This document shows, piece by piece, positions 61,883 to 64,000 of a stretch of 64,000 nucleotides of DNA. The position numbers and the translations under genes are program-made. Position 1 is the first letter of the stretch. Each line of letters begins with the position of its first letter. The stretch is from assembly GCA_022828145.1 (NCBI GenBank), contig JAJEJA010000046.1, forward strand, positions 19,916-83,915, given 5' to 3'. The DNA comes from Candidatus Poribacteria bacterium. GTDB lineage: Bacteria > Poribacteria > WGA-4E > WGA-3G. Below the pieces are notes generated by a model, which had not been told where the DNA came from, did not search any database, and worked only from the letters and a program-made list of their open reading frames with translations.

Positions 61883-63727
61883 ATGAAAATGAAACACACT
61901 CAGCTTTCCTCAATCCAGAACGGACATATTCTACAATACCCTGATACTGAGAATTCGGTTGCACACCAACGACAATTACAAAGCCTGACACGATTAGGTA
62001 AGAAAGCTTGGATCCAGTTAGATTCTACAACGATTCAGCCTCGCTTCCATCTGCACCTGCTTGTTCTGAACTTTATGCCAACGCAAGATGTAACATCAAT
62101 TCAAAGGCAACTCCACGAGATTGTTAAAGGTGGGGAAAGAAACAGATCAACGAATCGTCTGGGTTTCTTCTTCCTTGTTGCTCAGCCGCATACAGAGGAG
62201 GCTTTCTATGAAATAAGTGAATATGTTGATCGATGTATCGCTGGTGATCTCTCTGTAGCTGAACGATTACGCAATAGAACAGTGCTATACATATATCAGA
62301 CAGAAGGAAGCTCCTACGACATACTCAGTGAAGTTGGAACAAGCGAGTTTATAGATCAGTATCTCGTCAGTTATATACTTAGATTTGGTCTGGAATCAAT
62401 TCTCGGTTTTACATTGGAGATACCACGTTTCCTATCAATACTTGCAAATCAACAAGGTGCAATACCCTTCACCCGCTCCATTCTTCAACATCTTGATCGT
62501 GAAAATGGTCAGCAACAACAGGAGTCTACAGCCAATATTGAAGCGCACTTTTTACCGTTTCTTTTCTATGAAACTTACGATTCTCCCATAGTTAGAAGTT
62601 CATATTGGCAGATATTAACATCACAATTCGCTCAAGCTTTTCTGAAGGGGATACGAGAATTCTGCCATCAACAGGGGATCAGATTCGCAGTTGCTATACC
62701 TGAAAGCGCAAGATCACTCCAATACGATTTAGGGACAATAATGTCGCATGTTGATTGTCCGATTCTTACATCAGCTGATGGTGATACATCGCGACGTTTT
62801 GTTGTTTCAAAGTATATCTGTAGTCATCAGATGCAACCTGGTATTAACAGAAACCGTGAGGTGTCCTATTCTGAATGTTTGAAGGAGGCATGCCTCGGTT
62901 TTAATCATTGGGTCACAGCAAAAAATGTAAATACACAATCTAAAGGTAATGCCTACGAAGTATTAGGTAAACTCTTGCAGGTCAGTTCACCAGAACGGAA
63001 CATTCTGATGTTGGCACCAACTCAGAGCTTATGGATGAAACCTGATGAACAACAGTGGAATAGTATCATTAAAGCATGGGGTTGGTTGTGTCAATCTGTA
63101 TGGGAATCGGGTTATGACTTTGATATTATCTCTGAAGGTCAGTTTGTCAATATGAGGGTAGAAACGGAGAATTCCAGTATCTCCTTTCAAGGGAATTCTT
63201 ATCATTTGGTGCTGCTCCCATCCAGTATTTCGCTACACGAAACGACAGTGCATCGCTTGACGGAATTTAGTAAAGCCAAAGGAAGAATCATTGCAAATTC
63301 ACCTGTTCCTTATCTGCTGAATGGTCGTATCGGACTTGAACCTTACCTATTGGAACGATTGTTATATAGACGATATACTACTATCTTAGATGGCCCCGAA
63401 AATGAGAGAGAAATTGATCTCAAAAAGTATCTCAATAGTTTCGTTACCCAAAGCATCACTGTCTATTCTAAAGAGACAGACCATCGATCTGAAAACGTCC
63501 GGATACATACAAGAAAAGATGAAGATATGGACTTATACTATATGTTCAATTATGATAATAAGTCTATTGAAACATTGATTGAAATCGTAGGAGAATTCAG
63601 GAATGTAACAGAGATTAATCTGCTATCAGATAAAGAAATAGACACTGATTTCTGGCATGCGAACGGGAATACCTATTTGAATTGCACATTTAAACCTGAA
63701 ACTGGAAGGTTATTCACAGTTTCATAA
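61883..63727 (+). CDS. Putative glycoside hydrolase-like protein
   Basis: 614 residues, not recognised with certainty. The middle (SYWQILTSQFAQAFLKGIREFCHQQGIRFAVAIPES) resembles the active-site barrel of large glycoside hydrolases of the GH106/GH42-like kind. RNILMLAPTQSLWMKPDEQQWN and WESGYDFDIISEGQF resemble the amidotransferase-like domain that follows it in those enzymes. The remainder ends in a beta domain (YYMFNYDNKSIETLIEIVGEF). No signal peptide. The ATG at 61883 has no strong ribosome site. It is divergent from the motor operon, so the two may share a control region of ~230 bp. Confidence 0.5.
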   Translation: MKMKHTQLSSIQNGHILQYPDTENSVAHQRQLQSLTRLGKKAWIQLDSTTIQPRFHLHLLVLNFMPTQDVTSIQRQLHEIVKGGERNRSTNRLGFFFLVAQPHTEEAFYEISEYVDRCIAGDLSVAERLRNRTVLYIYQTEGSSYDILSEVGTSEFIDQYLVSYILRFGLESILGFTLEIPRFLSILANQQGAIPFTRSILQHLDRENGQQQQESTANIEAHFLPFLFYETYDSPIVRSSYWQILTSQFAQAFLKGIREFCHQQGIRFAVAIPESARSLQYDLGTIMSHVDCPILTSADGDTSRRFVVSKYICSHQMQPGINRNREVSYSECLKEACLGFNHWVTAKNVNTQSKGNAYEVLGKLLQVSSPERNILMLAPTQSLWMKPDEQQWNSIIKAWGWLCQSVWESGYDFDIISEGQFVNMRVETENSSISFQGNSYHLVLLPSSISLHETTVHRLTEFSKAKGRIIANSPVPYLLNGRIGLEPYLLERLLYRRYTTILDGPENEREIDLKKYLNSFVTQSITVYSKETDHRSENVRIHTRKDEDMDLYYMFNYDNKSIETLIEIVGEFRNVTEINLLSDKEIDTDFWHANGNTYLNCTFKPETGRLFTVS

Positions 63728-63730
63728 GTA

Positions 63731-63930
63731 GGGTGTGTAAAGTTATTATCACTATAAGTGTCAATTTTCGGATTTCATAAGCTCTTAATAGTAGTAGGCA
63801 CTCTCCGAGTGCCGTATAAACTCTTAATAGTAGTAAGCACTCTCCGAGTGCCGTATAAACTCTTAATAGTAGTAGGCACTCTCCGAGTGCCGTCTCTTAT
63901 GAAAAAAGATGACAGAATACTTACACACCC
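63731..63930. mobile_element. MITE-like element with GGGTGTGTAAAG ends, second copy
   Basis: 200 bp, left end GGGTGTGTAAAGTT at 63731 and right end ACTTACACACCC at 63930, matching the ends of the element at 4434-4639. The interior differs: it holds a 39-bp tandem repeat. It begins four bases after the preceding stop codon. Confidence 0.55.
63782..63893. repeat. 39-bp tandem repeat, about 2.9 copies
   Basis: Units start at 63782, 63821 and 63860. Each contains CTCTTAATAGTAGTAGGCAC and a perfect 7-bp hairpin GGCACTC-tcc-GAGTGCC; the second copy has one change (AAGCACTC). Confidence 0.85.
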
Positions 63931-64000
63931 GTTTCATCTAATCGAGGGAGTCTTATCCTGGTCAAATCTCAAAATCCTGAAAATCCTGGTTCAGACAAAT
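63931..64000. repeat. Partial copy of the CCTGGTTCAGACA dispersed unit
   Basis: AATCCTGAAAATCCTGGTTC near 63972-63991 matches the spacer-like units in the decayed CRISPR tail (3885-3912, 4380-4400) and the inverted copies at 38470-38600. It runs to the window edge. Confidence 0.55.

Noticed and set aside
41091..63727. Treating the region as a prophage or integrated element
   Set aside because: No integrase, terminase, capsid or tail gene and no attachment-like direct repeats were seen around it.
1..64000. Search for rRNA and tRNA genes
   Set aside because: No rRNA core sequence or convincing cloverleaf with a T-arm GGTTCRA was found by reading; a covariance-model scan would be needed to be certain.

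Overview
The window looks like a chromosome segment of an uncultured, diderm, Poribacteria-like bacterium. That placement is an inference. It rests on the low-GC coding style, secreted LamG-type and discoidin-like proteins sharing a GKLxTxWGxIK tail, many short palindromic intergenic repeats, and envelope genes (LpxI, MsbA-type ABC exporter, PqiA-like proteins). No rRNA or tRNA gene was found.

Left part (1-11 kb): the end of an isochorismatase-family hydrolase, an acyl-CoA synthetase, a CRISPR array of 17 repeats with no cas genes nearby and a decayed distal end broken by a MITE-like element, a GT2 glycosyltransferase, a RecQ-type helicase, LarC, a sigma-70 factor carrying what looks like a second region-2 domain, and a pentapeptide-repeat protein. 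Middle-left (11.6-23 kb, mostly minus strand): ABC exporter, Clp1-like P-loop kinase and SppA; a polysaccharide block (sugar transferase, CapD-type dehydratase, GT4); a Trm112-like protein and SecA. Middle (23-38 kb): a membrane protein, a methyltransferase, a discoidin-like secreted protein with an in-frame TGA, a LamG protein, GpmI, Prs, a GT4 enzyme, a cold-shock domain fused to Sm/Hfq-like domains, YkgJ, DUF971, LpxI, a MacB-type permease and a ThDP decarboxylase. Next comes a compact structured RNA with its own promoter beside a DUF3800 remnant, then a toxin-antitoxin module and a duplicated PqiA-like gene.

Right part (41.1-61.7 kb): one co-directional minus-strand operon of twelve genes behind a single good promoter. 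In transcription order it encodes a MotA/ZorA-like channel with a long coiled-coil tail, a MotB/ZorB-like OmpA protein, a zinc-ribbon beta-propeller protein, a membrane-anchored vWA protein, a small membrane protein, a 1131-residue tubulin-like GTPase, a zinc-ribbon/Ig-like/Hsp70 fusion, a degenerate Hsp70-like protein, two GrpE-like proteins, a membrane-anchored transglutaminase-like protein, a PqiA-like protein and a large Ig-like/CBM48 protein. It reads as a proton-driven, peptidoglycan-anchored machine coupled to a cytoskeletal GTPase and a private chaperone pair. Motor pairs of this kind occur in Zorya anti-phage systems, but none of the known Zorya effectors is present. This operon is the best candidate for an undescribed system. 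A glycoside-hydrolase-like gene is divergent from it.

Intergenic space is full of dispersed elements: a MITE with 17-bp inverted ends (four copies), a second MITE with GGGTGTGTAAAG ends (two copies), and several hairpin families.
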